Source: SCUD01 sp036824505
GTDB taxonomy: Bacteria; Pseudomonadota; Gammaproteobacteria; Steroidobacterales; Steroidobacteraceae
Length of the DNA stretch: 64,000 nucleotides
Assembly (NCBI GenBank): GCA_036824505.1
Contig: DAITAA010000006.1
Location: 71,200 to 135,199 of the forward strand
Direction: 5' to 3'
The notes under the pieces: generated by a model
Seen by the model: the letters and a program-made list of their open reading frames with translations, nothing else
Databases searched by the model: none
What the model was told of the DNA's origin: nothing
In this document: positions 16,648 through 25,092 of the stretch, piece after piece
How the letters are laid out: every line of letters starts with the position of its first letter
Numbering within the stretch: position 1 is the stretch's first letter
Program-made: the position numbers and the translations under genes

Positions 16648-17798
16648 GCCTGTCAGCCCGCTCCCTGGCTTGCCTGCTGGCCGCAGCATGCCTGCTCGGT
16701 CCCCGAGCAGCGTCAGCCGGCGTGCTGCCCGACGACCGCGCCGACCTCATGTACCACTACTACGACGGAGGCGGCGTCACGATCGACGGGCCCTCGGTGC
16801 TGGTGCGCAAGAAATTTGCCGAGAAATACGCCGTCAACGCCAGCTATTACGTTGACATGGTCTCGAGCGCTTCCATTGACGTCGTCACGCGGGCCAGTCC
16901 GTACAGCGAGCAGCGCACCCAGTACGGGTTCGGCGTCGAATATCTGCGCGACAAGGTCACTTACGCCGCCAGCTTCAGCAACAGCAAGGAAAACGACTAT
17001 AACGCCGACACGACCAGTTTCTCGATCAGCCAGGACATGTTCGGCGACCTGACCACCGTTGCCCTGTCGTTCAGCCGTGGCCAGGACGACGTGATGCGTC
17101 GTGGCGCCTCGTCATTTCGCGAGCAGGTCGACCGCCGGATTTACGGAATTGACGTCTCGCAGATCGCAAGCCGCAAACTGATCCTCGGACTGTCCTTTGA
17201 GACGATCAGTGAAGAAGGGTTCCTCAACAACCCCTATCGCGAGGTGCGTTACTGCGTCACGAGTCAGTGCCTCGACTATGACTACGAGTTCGAGCGCTAC
17301 CCGCGTACGCGCACCGGCAACGCATTCGCCGTACGCGGGCGTTATTACCTGCCCTATCGCGCCGCACTGCAGGGCGACTATCGCTGGTACACCGACACCT
17401 GGGACATCAGTTCGCATACGTTTGAAGTCGCCTATACGCATCCGGTCGGCGAGCGCCTGACGCTCGACGCGCATTACCGCTTCTATACGCAGAACTCGGC
17501 GGACTTCTACTCGGACCTGTTTCCGCGCCAAAATGCGCAGAATTTCCTTGCGCGTGACAAGGAACTGGCGGCGATGAGCAGCCACACCGTGGGCTTCGGC
17601 GTCGCCTATGAATTCAGGATCCGGGGGGTCGGGTTCCTCGACAAGACGACGGTCAATCTGAGATACGACCGCATGCAATTCAGCTATGACGATTTCCGCG
17701 ACCTGCGCCCCACCGGCACCGCCCGGCCGCCAGGCACCGAACCGCTATACCAGTTCGACGCCAACGTGGTCCGGCTGTTCTTCTCGGGCTGGTTCTAG
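16638..17798 (+). CDS. DUF3570 outer-membrane beta-barrel protein
   Basis: 386 residues from ATG 16638. LACLLAAACLLGPRAASAG is the signal peptide. The mature protein is built of alternating aromatic beta strands ending in a terminal Phe (LFFSGWF), the hallmark of an outer-membrane barrel. DRADLMYHYYDGGGVTIDGP and LVRKKFAEKYAVNASYYVDM are characteristic of DUF3570, a family that recurs beside DUF4266, TlpA and ApbE. Role unknown; a channel or platform for the small DUF4266 lipoprotein is plausible. Its TAG stop shares CTAG with the convergent apbE stop. Confidence 0.85.
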   Translation: MQLSLSARSLACLLAAACLLGPRAASAGVLPDDRADLMYHYYDGGGVTIDGPSVLVRKKFAEKYAVNASYYVDMVSSASIDVVTRASPYSEQRTQYGFGVEYLRDKVTYAASFSNSKENDYNADTTSFSISQDMFGDLTTVALSFSRGQDDVMRRGASSFREQVDRRIYGIDVSQIASRKLILGLSFETISEEGFLNNPYREVRYCVTSQCLDYDYEFERYPRTRTGNAFAVRGRYYLPYRAALQGDYRWYTDTWDISSHTFEVAYTHPVGERLTLDAHYRFYTQNSADFYSDLFPRQNAQNFLARDKELAAMSSHTVGFGVAYEFRIRGVGFLDKTTVNLRYDRMQFSYDDFRDLRPTGTARPPGTEPLYQFDANVVRLFFSGWF

Positions 17799-18796
17799 GG
17801 AAACTGCGGGCCGCCTTCCGCGGGAGGCGCCAATCCGCTCGAATAGAGCACGTGACCGTCGCTGCGCACGATCACCGCATCGACGCCTTCCTGCTTTTCA
17901 ATCAGCTCCATTCCCCGCTCGGGTCCCATCACGAACACGCTCTTCGTCAGTCCCTCGGTAGTGACCGCCTCGGGGCCGATCACTGTAACGCTGCGCACGC
18001 CGACCGGGCTCTTGCCCGTGTGCGGGTCGATGATGTGGTGGTAGCGGATACCACCCTCGTCGAAATAGCGTTCATAGTCGCCCGAGGTCGAGATCGCCGC
18101 ATCCTCGAGCGGAATCCTGGCGATGATTCGGTCTGGGTCGTCGGGATGCCGGATACCCACGATCCAAGGCCTGCCGCGCCGGTCGCCGAGGATCCGGCTG
18201 TCACCCCCGGCGGTCACGGTGCCGTTCGTAATGCCAAGGCCGCGCAGGATCTGTATCGATGAATCGACTGCGTAGCCCTTCGCAATGCCGCCAAGGTCAA
18301 TGCGCACGCCCGGCTGCAGGAACCGGACCGTCGATGCCTCGCGATCGACGACGACATGCCGCCAGCCGATCGCCGGCAGTGCCGCCTCGATCTGCTGCTG
18401 GCTGGGGTGGCGGTGCTGCCGATAGTCGTACAGGTAGCCGACGCTCGCGTAGGTGATGTCGAAAGCGCCGCCGGACAGCTCCGAGAACTCCAGCGCCCTG
18501 GCGATGAGATCGACGAGTTCACGATCCACCTTCACCGGCATGGCAGCCGCATCGCGGTTGATCCTCGAAAGCTGGCTGTCGGGCTTGTAGCTCGACATCA
18601 GCCCGTCGATGCGGTGCATTTCGGCGATTACCGCGTCGATCGCCGCTTCGGCTTGCGCGGAGTCTTCGTGCCAGACCTCGACCGCGATGCGCGTGCCCAT
18701 GATCGCGGCTTCGCGCCAGTGCCATTCGGCCTCCGCCGCGGCCGGCATCAGCAGCAGCATAGTGACGGCCATTACGAATCGGCGCATCATGACCAT
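17795..18796 (-). CDS. apbE: FAD:protein FMN transferase
   Basis: 333 residues with an N-terminal export sequence (MRRFVMAVTMLLLMPAAAEA). ApbE transfers FMN from FAD to Thr or Ser of exported proteins. Family motifs are clear: AIMGTRIAVEVWHEDS, FDITYASVGYLYDYR, DLGGIAKGYAVD, TSGDYERYF and HIIDPHTGKSPVG. It converges on the DUF3570 gene, sharing the CTAG stop overlap. The nearest exported candidate substrate is the DUF4266 lipoprotein; no protein in this window has a full FMN-bind domain, so the real target may lie elsewhere. Several start codons are possible (18796, 18790, 18787). Confidence 0.92.
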   Translation of the reverse strand: MVMMRRFVMAVTMLLLMPAAAEAEWHWREAAIMGTRIAVEVWHEDSAQAEAAIDAVIAEMHRIDGLMSSYKPDSQLSRINRDAAAMPVKVDRELVDLIARALEFSELSGGAFDITYASVGYLYDYRQHRHPSQQQIEAALPAIGWRHVVVDREASTVRFLQPGVRIDLGGIAKGYAVDSSIQILRGLGITNGTVTAGGDSRILGDRRGRPWIVGIRHPDDPDRIIARIPLEDAAISTSGDYERYFDEGGIRYHHIIDPHTGKSPVGVRSVTVIGPEAVTTEGLTKSVFVMGPERGMELIEKQEGVDAVIVRSDGHVLYSSGLAPPAEGGPQFP

Positions 18797-18945
18797 CGCA
18801 GTTTGGACGATAAGGCGTCGTGCTGTCGATTGGCGCGACCGCGCTGTCGCACAACGGCTACAATACCGCCCGCGGCCCGCACGCCCGGGAACCTGTCACG
18901 ATTGGCACGGTCTGTTGGCTCGGGCCCTCAACAGGAAACACCGAC

Positions 18946-19761
18946 ATGAAATTTCCCGGATTCGTCCTTGGCACGGTCCTTTTCGGCGCCCTGATATCCG
19001 TGCACGCCTCGGCCGTCACGCGCGAGGAAGCCATCATCCAGAACGCGTCGGTCGTGCTGCGCGAGTTGCAGGCGATGCCGGATTTGCGGATCCCGGATCA
19101 GCTGCTGGCCCGGGCGGAGGGCATCGTGATACTGCCCGCCGAGGTCAAGGTCGGATTCATCATCGCTGCGCGGTTTGGCAGTGGCGTGATGCTGGTACGA
19201 AATGCGAACCGCGACTGGAGCAATCCAGTCTTTGTCAAGACCGGCGGCGGCAGCTTTGGCTGGCAGGCCGGAGGCCAGGTCGCCGATATCGTCCTGGTGC
19301 TGACTACCCGGCGCAGTGTCGAGGGCATCAGCGATGGCAAATTGACCTTGGGTGCCGACGCCTCGATCGCTGCCGGCCCCGTGGGCCGCGAGGCGACGGC
19401 CTCGACCAGCCTGAATTTCGATTCCGAGATCTATGCCTATTCCCGTACTAAGGGGCTGTTTGCCGGCCTTTCGCTGGCGGGCAATGGCATCTTCATCAGT
19501 ACAAAGGGCAACCGGCGTTTCTACAACGGCGTGGACAGCGCGACGACCATCATGGCGAGCACACAGGCGCCGCCGCCACCGGCCGATGAACTGGTCGCCG
19601 AAGTCCGCCGCATCACATCCACTCCGGGCCAGGCCACTGTCGAGAATCCAGCGCCCGCGGCGGAAAAAGCGCCGGCCGACGCCCGTACCTATCCGATGCC
19701 TGACCCGGAGCCTGGCGCGGAGCCTGGCGCGGAGCCTGGCTCATCGCGCTCTGGTTCGTAG
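18946..19761 (+). CDS. SYLF/Ysc84-domain exported protein
   Basis: 271 residues from ATG 18946, with AGGAAA as ribosome-binding site. MKFPGFVLGTVLFGALISVH and following residues form a signal peptide. The SYLF domain, a lipid-binding fold, occupies about residues 30-210: LLARAEGIVILPAEVKVGFI, GSFGWQAGGQVADIVLVL and EIYAYSRTKGLFAGLSLAG. The tail is Pro/Ala/Glu-rich and ends in repeated EPGA units. A TACAAT box at 18859-18864 is a possible -10. Probably envelope-associated; bacterial function poorly known. Confidence 0.85.
   Translation: MKFPGFVLGTVLFGALISVHASAVTREEAIIQNASVVLRELQAMPDLRIPDQLLARAEGIVILPAEVKVGFIIAARFGSGVMLVRNANRDWSNPVFVKTGGGSFGWQAGGQVADIVLVLTTRRSVEGISDGKLTLGADASIAAGPVGREATASTSLNFDSEIYAYSRTKGLFAGLSLAGNGIFISTKGNRRFYNGVDSATTIMASTQAPPPPADELVAEVRRITSTPGQATVENPAPAAEKAPADARTYPMPDPEPGAEPGAEPGSSRSGS
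19707..19740 (+). repeat. 12-bp tandem repeat in the SYLF gene 3' end
   Basis: Almost three exact copies of GGAGCCTGGCGC, encoding the repeated Pro-Gly-Ala-Glu tail of the SYLF protein. The repeat keeps the frame, so copy-number change would lengthen or shorten the tail without breaking the gene. Confidence 0.9.
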
Positions 19762-19776
19762 CAGGAAAGAACTGGC

Positions 19777-20589
19777 GTGAAAGTCGGCGTGATCGGCCTC
19801 GGCACGATGGGCCAGCCCATTGCGCGCCGCATTGCAGGCGCCGGTCACGAGATACTTGCCTGGAACCGCACGCCTGGCCGGGCCGACGGCCTGCCACGCG
19901 AGGCAGCTGTCGCGGTGCGCACGGCAAGTGAGGCCTGCCAGGCCGAGCTTGTGATAACGGTGCTCTCCGATGACGCGGCCGTCGAAGCGGTAATGTTCGA
20001 CGGCGGCAGGCTCATCACGAGCGGCGTGCCCGGCCTCATTCATGTCTGCATGAGCACGATCAGTGACCGCCTCGCGCGGCGCCTGGCAGCGGCGCACGAC
20101 GATGCAGGGCAGGCTTATGTCTCCGCCCCGGTATTCGGGCGACCCGATGCAGCAGCGGCGGGGCGGCTTCTCATCGCCGTGGGCGGGCCGCGAAATGCCA
20201 TCGAGCGGGCGCGACCAGTCCTCGAGTTGCTGGGCAGGGTCCAGTTCGTCAGCGAGGACCCCGCAGCGGCCAATGTCGTGAAGTCAGCAGGTAATTTTCT
20301 CATGGCTGCAGTGGTCGAGAGCCTGCGCGATGCCATGCTGATCGTGCACGGCGCAGGCGTCGACCCTCGCGAGTTCGCCGGCGTCGTCACGCAGTCGCTG
20401 TTTCCGACGCCGGTCTACCAGTACCTCGGCGGCCTGCTGGCCGCGCGCCAGGCCCAGGGCGGCCCACGCGTACCCAATCCCTTCCTGCGTGGGGCCCGGC
20501 AGTGCGCCGACACCGCGCAGCAACTCGCCATCGACGCACCACTGGTCAATCACATCAGTGGTCAGTCCGGCGGGATAGGGCGCAGCTAG
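19777..20589 (+). CDS. NAD(P)-dependent beta-hydroxyacid dehydrogenase-like oxidoreductase
   Basis: 270 residues. The N-terminal Rossmann motif VGVIGLGTMGQPIARRI is that of the 3-hydroxyisobutyrate dehydrogenase/glyoxylate reductase family. The substrate-binding signature that normally reads DAPVSGG is here YVSAPVFGRPDAAAAGRL, and the catalytic Lys is in AANVVKSAGNFLMA, where Lys-x-x-x-Asn is kept. The protein is slightly shorter than the usual 290 residues and ends in a Gly/Ser tail. Substrate unclear: succinic or methylglyoxylic semialdehyde-type reduction, or valine-derived 3-hydroxyisobutyrate. It shares a CTAG stop overlap with convergent ilvA. Confidence 0.8.
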   Translation: MKVGVIGLGTMGQPIARRIAGAGHEILAWNRTPGRADGLPREAAVAVRTASEACQAELVITVLSDDAAVEAVMFDGGRLITSGVPGLIHVCMSTISDRLARRLAAAHDDAGQAYVSAPVFGRPDAAAAGRLLIAVGGPRNAIERARPVLELLGRVQFVSEDPAAANVVKSAGNFLMAAVVESLRDAMLIVHGAGVDPREFAGVVTQSLFPTPVYQYLGGLLAARQAQGGPRVPNPFLRGARQCADTAQQLAIDAPLVNHISGQSGGIGRS

Positions 20590-21821
20590 GGTGGCAGGAT
20601 GACTGGGTCGAATCCCGCCGCTGTAATGGCCGCGATGACTTCTTCAGCATGCCGGGCATTACGGGATTCGATCGTAAGTTCAAGGGTCGCCGATCTTGCC
20701 GGCAGCGTGACGGACAGCCGGCGATGATCCACCTCGAGGACGTTGGCACCCAAGTCGCTGATCGTCTGGCTGATCCTCGCGAGGTATCCCGGCCTGTCGG
20801 GCATCGTCAGACGCATGCTGACAATGCGCTTCTGGCGAACCAGATCGCGCACAATCACGGAAGCCAGCAGATTTGGATCGATGTTGCCGCCGGTCACGAC
20901 GATCCCGACCTTGCGCCCATGAAACCGGGCAGGGTCGGCAAGGACGGCGGCGAGCCCCGCAGCGCCCGCCCCTTCTGCCACGGTCTTCTCAACATTCAAT
21001 AACATGGTGATGGCCCGCTCCAGCTGAGATTCGTCCACCAGCACGATATCAGCCACCAGCCGGCAAACCAGCTCGCGGGTGAGCAGTCCAGCCGCTTTCA
21101 CGGCGATGCCTTCGGCAATCGTATTGCCGCCACAGACGAGGGCGCTGCCATTCATCGCAGCCAGCATCGACGGAAAGCTCGCCGTCTGCACCCCGATAAT
21201 CTCGATTCCCGGCTTACAGGCTCCGCCAGCCAGCGCCACACCGCTGATCAGCCCGCCGCCACCGACCGGAACGATCAATGAGTCAATGGCAGGATGCGCT
21301 GCCAGCATTTCCAGAGCCACGGTGCCCTGGCCCGCAATGACTGCCGGATCGTCATAGGGATGTACGAGCGTCAGACCCTTCTTGCGGGCGAGTTCGCTGG
21401 CGCGCGCAAAGGCGTCCTCCAGGGTCTCGCCATGCAGCATGACTTCCGCACCATGCGATCTCGTCTGCTCGACCTTCACATAGGGCGTGTGGAGCGGCAT
21501 GACGATGACGGCTGGGATGGCGAGCCGGCTCGCGTGATACGCGATAGCCTGGCCGTGATTGCCGGCGGACATCGTGATGACTCCGCGCCGCCGCTCATCG
21601 GCATCGAGCTGCAACAGACAATTGAGCGCACCGCGCTCCTTGAACGAAGCCGTGAACTGGCAATTCTCGAACTTGACGTAAATCTCCGCTCCCGTGAGCT
21701 TCGAAAGCTTCAGCGAGTGCAGACAGGGGGTCTGTGCGATCCGGGAAGAGATTCGCTGCGCAGCCGCGTCGACGTCGGCCGGGCAGACTGTGGGCGCAGT
21801 ATGTGCCGCTCGGCTTAACAT
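20586..21821 (-). CDS. ilvA: Threonine ammonia-lyase (TdcB-type with ACT domain)
   Basis: 411 residues. PLP-dependent deamination of threonine to 2-oxobutyrate, the first isoleucine step. The PLP lysine is K61 in SFKERGA, the phosphate-binding loop is VPVGGGGLISG, and the C-terminal ACT domain (about 330-411) begins near MRLTMPDRPGYLARISQTI. This is the single-ACT, TdcB-like form rather than the two-ACT E. coli IlvA. It is last in ilvC-ilvG-ilvM-ilvA; its ATG lies inside the 3' end of ilvM (seven-base overlap). The same order is known from Xanthomonas (ilvCGM-tdcB). Confidence 0.92.
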   Translation of the reverse strand: MLSRAAHTAPTVCPADVDAAAQRISSRIAQTPCLHSLKLSKLTGAEIYVKFENCQFTASFKERGALNCLLQLDADERRRGVITMSAGNHGQAIAYHASRLAIPAVIVMPLHTPYVKVEQTRSHGAEVMLHGETLEDAFARASELARKKGLTLVHPYDDPAVIAGQGTVALEMLAAHPAIDSLIVPVGGGGLISGVALAGGACKPGIEIIGVQTASFPSMLAAMNGSALVCGGNTIAEGIAVKAAGLLTRELVCRLVADIVLVDESQLERAITMLLNVEKTVAEGAGAAGLAAVLADPARFHGRKVGIVVTGGNIDPNLLASVIVRDLVRQKRIVSMRLTMPDRPGYLARISQTISDLGANVLEVDHRRLSVTLPARSATLELTIESRNARHAEEVIAAITAAGFDPVILPP

Positions 21822-22078
21822 GCGGCCCGCGCATCGGCAGGCTGCGACTCGAGCAGCAGCGCAGAGCGGACGTCGAACAGCTTTTGAATCTGGCGGATCA
21901 GGACGTCGTACGACCGGTCTTCGGTTGCCACCTCGAGCCGCAAGACCATCGCATCGGAACCCGCATCGTTGCGCGTGGTGATCCCGGTCACGGTAAAGCC
22001 GCGCCGCTCGATCAGGGCGATGGCGCGGACGATCGCCCCCTCTGCGCGTGCCAGTCGCAGTTCGATCACCCTCGTCAT
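21815..22078 (-). CDS. ilvM: Acetolactate synthase small (regulatory) subunit, IlvM-type
   Basis: 87 residues from ATG 22078, overlapping the ilvG stop by ATGA. A single ACT domain: MTRVIELRLARAEGAIVRAI, ALIERRGFTVTGITTRND, and YDVLIRQIQKLFDVRSALLL. The small size matches IlvM of AHAS II rather than IlvN/IlvH. It partners the large subunit encoded just upstream and sets its activity and valine sensitivity. The frame is open further upstream (to 22162) but only across the ilvG coding region. Confidence 0.88.
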   Translation of the reverse strand: MTRVIELRLARAEGAIVRAIALIERRGFTVTGITTRNDAGSDAMVLRLEVATEDRSYDVLIRQIQKLFDVRSALLLESQPADARAAC

Positions 22079-23727
22079 GTCATCGCTCCTTCGAGCATGG
22101 TTGCGTTGGTGTGCCCCGGAGGCACGAGCGGCCACACGTTTGCCGCCGGGTCGATAAGGCAATGCACGAGCAGTGCGCCGGGATGATTCAGCAGCGCATC
22201 GATCGCTTCCCCGATCTGGCCGCGCGCATCGATGCGCAGGGCGTCGACGCCGAAAGAACGCGCGACTTCCGTGAAGTCGGGATTGTCAGACAGGTCCACT
22301 TCGCTGAAGCGGCGATCAAAGAACAATTCCTGCCACTGACGCACCATTCCGAGCGAGCGGTTGTCAATCAGCAGGATCTTCACGGGCAATCCGTAGCGGC
22401 GCAGTGTCGCCAGCTCCTGGATGTTGATCATGATCGAGCCGTCACCGCTGACCGAGACGGCGGTTCGCGTCGGATCGGCGTAGTGCGCGCCTATCGCCGC
22501 CGGCAGCCCGTAACCCATGGCGCCGAGACCGCCGCTCGTCAGGTGTCGTTCGGGACTGCGAATCAGGCAGTGCTGCGCGACCCACATCTGATGCTGCCCG
22601 ACATCACAGGTCAAGGTCAGCTCGCCGTCCGAGGCCCCCGACAGCCTGCGCAGGAGATCCGGAGCGTAAATGCCCTCGCCCGGCGCGTCGTATCGCCAGG
22701 CGTGCTGCAGCTTCAACTCGAGGCAATGGCGCCGCCACGCGTCGATGTTCGGACGGACGTGCAGCGCGGCGAGCGATGCGGAGAGATCGCCGGCCAGCGC
22801 CACATCAGCGTGGCGGAGTTTTCCGATCTCGGCGGAGTCAATGTCGAGGTGGATGATGCGCGCACGTGGTGCGAAACCATTCAGCTTGCCGGTTGCCCGG
22901 TCGTCGAATCGTGCCCCGACCGCGATCAGGAGGTCCGAATCCTGCACCGCGCTATTCGACGCTCGCGTGCCATGCATGCCCATCATGCCAAGAAACAGCG
23001 GCTCATCCGTTGGCACGGCGCCGAGTCCTTTCAAGGTGCTGATGACCGGAATACGGGTCGCCGCAACGAACTCGCGGAAGGCCCGAAGGGCCCCGCCAAT
23101 TCCGATCCCGCCACCGGCATAGATGACCGGCCGTTCGGCGGCGGCGATCAGTGCCGCCGCACGATCGAGCAATACTGCACTGACCTGGGCGGCCGGCGGC
23201 TGCGGCTCGACCAGGGGCGTTGCACCGTGCGCATCGCCGGCAGCGATGTTCTTCGGCAGGTCTATCAGGACGGGGCCTGGACGGCCGCTGGAGGCGATGT
23301 TCCATGCCTCGTGAATGATTCGCGGCAGATCCTCGATCCGCCGAACGATGAAGCTGTGCTTCACGATCGGCAGCGTGATGCCGAAGATGTCGACTTCCTG
23401 GAAGGCATCCGTGCCCATCATTGGTGTCGCCACCTGGCCCGTGATGGCGATCAGGGGCACCGAATCCAGGTAGGCATTGGCGATGCCGGTAACCAGGTTG
23501 GTCGCACCAGGTCCCGAGGTCGCAATGCAGACGCCGGGACGGCCGCTGACCCGCGCGTAGCCATCCGCTGCAAACGCGGCGGCCTGCTCGTGGCGGACCA
23601 ATACGTGACGGATGCCAGAGTCGATCAGCGCGTCGTAGACCGGCATGATGGCGCCGCCCGGGTAGCCGAATACCGTGTCGACTCCCCGCTCACGCAGAGC
23701 CCCCAGCAGGGCTGCGGCGCCTTTCAT
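22075..23727 (-). CDS. ilvG: Acetolactate synthase large subunit
   Basis: 550 residues, usual length. ThDP/FAD enzyme joining two pyruvates (valine, leucine) or pyruvate plus 2-oxobutyrate (isoleucine). The catalytic Glu is E47 in VRHEQAAAFAADGYAR; the ThDP loop is GDGSIMINIQELATLRRYG; the FAD region has RFDDRATGK. The FGYPGGAIMPVYDAL start is standard, with ATG 23727. Lying between ilvC and the IlvM-type subunit, it is best called ilvG. Thirty-one bases separate it from ilvC. Confidence 0.95.
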   Translation of the reverse strand: MKGAAALLGALRERGVDTVFGYPGGAIMPVYDALIDSGIRHVLVRHEQAAAFAADGYARVSGRPGVCIATSGPGATNLVTGIANAYLDSVPLIAITGQVATPMMGTDAFQEVDIFGITLPIVKHSFIVRRIEDLPRIIHEAWNIASSGRPGPVLIDLPKNIAAGDAHGATPLVEPQPPAAQVSAVLLDRAAALIAAAERPVIYAGGGIGIGGALRAFREFVAATRIPVISTLKGLGAVPTDEPLFLGMMGMHGTRASNSAVQDSDLLIAVGARFDDRATGKLNGFAPRARIIHLDIDSAEIGKLRHADVALAGDLSASLAALHVRPNIDAWRRHCLELKLQHAWRYDAPGEGIYAPDLLRRLSGASDGELTLTCDVGQHQMWVAQHCLIRSPERHLTSGGLGAMGYGLPAAIGAHYADPTRTAVSVSGDGSIMINIQELATLRRYGLPVKILLIDNRSLGMVRQWQELFFDRRFSEVDLSDNPDFTEVARSFGVDALRIDARGQIGEAIDALLNHPGALLVHCLIDPAANVWPLVPPGHTNATMLEGAMT

Positions 23728-23758
23728 GCCATTTCCTGTCGCAATTTTGCGTTCCGGC

Positions 23759-24757
23759 TCAAGCAGCCGCCGAACGGCGCAGCCAGCTCATCCGCTCGCG
23801 CAGGCTTTTCCCGACCCGTTCGATGGGATGGTTGAGGTCGCGCTGCAACAGCTCGCGATAGTTCGGCAGTCCGTTGGCGTTTTCCTCGACCCACTCGCTG
23901 GCGAACTTCCCGGAACGGATCTCCTCGAGGATCGCCTGCATCGATGCCTTGACGTGATCGTCGATGACCCGCGGGCCGCGCGTCAGATCGCCATACTTGG
24001 CGGTCTCACTGACGAACTGGTGCATCTTGGCGAGGCCGCCCTCATACAGCAGGTCGACGATCAGCTTGAGCTCATGCATGCATTCAAAATACGCAACCTC
24101 GGGTTGATACCCTGCCTCGACAAGCGTTTCGTAGCCCTTCAGCACCAGCTCCGTTGCGCCGCCGCAGAGCACCGCCTGTTCGCCGAACAGGTCGGTCTCG
24201 GTCTCCTCGGCGAATGTGGTTTCCAGCACGCCGCTGCGCGTGCCGCCGATGGCATGCGCATAGGCGAGTGCCCGCGCCTGCGCCCGGCCCGTCGCATCCT
24301 GTGCCACAGCGATCAGGCATGGCACACCCTGACCCGCCTCGTACTGGCGGCGCACGAGATCGCCGGGTCCTTTCGGCGCGACCAGGACCACGTCGAGTGA
24401 CGCGGCCGGCAGGACGCGGCGGTAATGAATGCTGAAGCCGTGTGCGAACAGCAGCGTCGCTTTCGGCGCCAGATTCTTTTCGATCTGCTCAAACAACGCG
24501 CGGTGGCTCATGTCGGGAGTCAGGATTGCGACCAGCGTCGCGCCCTTGGCCGCTTCCGCTGGTGTGCGTACGTCAAAGCCATCGGCCCTGGCCCGCGCCG
24601 CAGTCTTGCCATCGGGCCTCAAGCCGACGACGATCTTGTATCCGCTGTCGCGCAGGTTCAATGCGTGGGCGCGCCCCTGGCTGCCATAGCCGATGACGGC
24701 AATCGGTCCGTCGGTCAGTACTTTCGGATCTGCGTCGCTCTCGAAGTAAAGCTTCAT
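23759..24757 (-). CDS. ilvC: Ketol-acid reductoisomerase, class I
   Basis: 332 residues from ATG 24757 with GAGGAAG upstream; a TTG at 24772 is also in frame but less likely. NADPH- and Mg-dependent reduction/isomerisation of acetolactate. Rossmann motif IGYGSQGRAHALNLRDSG (22-39), LLFAHGFSIHY, and the metal-binding helix HELKLIVDLLYEGGLAKM. The short single-knotted form is the class I type. First enzyme gene of the ilv operon, 48 bases after the attenuator terminator. Confidence 0.95.
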   Translation of the reverse strand: MKLYFESDADPKVLTDGPIAVIGYGSQGRAHALNLRDSGYKIVVGLRPDGKTAARARADGFDVRTPAEAAKGATLVAILTPDMSHRALFEQIEKNLAPKATLLFAHGFSIHYRRVLPAASLDVVLVAPKGPGDLVRRQYEAGQGVPCLIAVAQDATGRAQARALAYAHAIGGTRSGVLETTFAEETETDLFGEQAVLCGGATELVLKGYETLVEAGYQPEVAYFECMHELKLIVDLLYEGGLAKMHQFVSETAKYGDLTRGPRVIDDHVKASMQAILEEIRSGKFASEWVEENANGLPNYRELLQRDLNHPIERVGKSLRERMSWLRRSAAA

Positions 24758-24805
24758 CTTGGTCTTCCTCAATCAGACTTCATTCGATCCGGTTTCCCGG
24801 GGCCC

Positions 24806-24847
24806 AAAAAACGACAAACCCCGCAGCGGCTTGACCGGTGCGGGGTT
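24806..24847 (-). terminator. ilv operon attenuator terminator
   Basis: Nine-base perfect stem, 24839-24847 with 24817-24825 (minus strand AACCCCGCA / TGCGGGGTT), loop of 13, followed on the minus strand by TTTGTCGTTTTTT. It lies between the leader peptide stop and ilvC. Minus-strand segment GGTACGGGG (24887-24895), in the last codons of the leader, can pair with CCCCGCACC of the 5' arm with one A-C mismatch, giving the antiterminator. Confidence 0.88.
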
Positions 24848-24877
24848 CAGATTTGAGTTTGGCTTCTGGCCGTCAGC

Positions 24878-24958
24878 TCACAACCACCCCGTACCTCTGG
24901 TAATGAGGATTACGAGCAGGCTGACGACAAACAAAGAACCGGCGAGAACGCCATTCAC
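24878..24958 (-). CDS. ilvL: ilv operon leader peptide
   Basis: 26 codons from GTG 24958 to TGA. The core FVVSLLVILI is almost entirely Val, Leu and Ile, the amino acids made by the downstream operon, as in E. coli ilvL. Two earlier in-frame GTG codons could also start it. Translation stalled at these codons would free the following GGTACGGGG segment to pair with the terminator arm. Start choice is uncertain; the peptide itself is clear. Confidence 0.82.
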   Translation of the reverse strand: MNGVLAGSLFVVSLLVILITRGTGWL

Positions 24959-25022
24959 CGGCGATGACACCGGTATCACGCTTGAACTGGTCGAATGCGG
25001 GGGCGCACTACGCATGCAAGGC

Positions 25023-25051
25023 ATATTCTTTTAACCAATCTGGCAAGTCAA
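25023..25051 (-). promoter_or_regulatory. Candidate ilv operon promoter
   Basis: Minus strand: TTGACT (25051-25046), spacer 17, GAATAT (25028-25023). The -35 is strong, the -10 weak. A start near 25016 would leave about 60 bases before the leader GTG. Confidence 0.45.
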
Positions 25052-25092
25052 GCACTTGCGCAAGAAGGCTCGAAATGGTCAGAAATCGCGGG

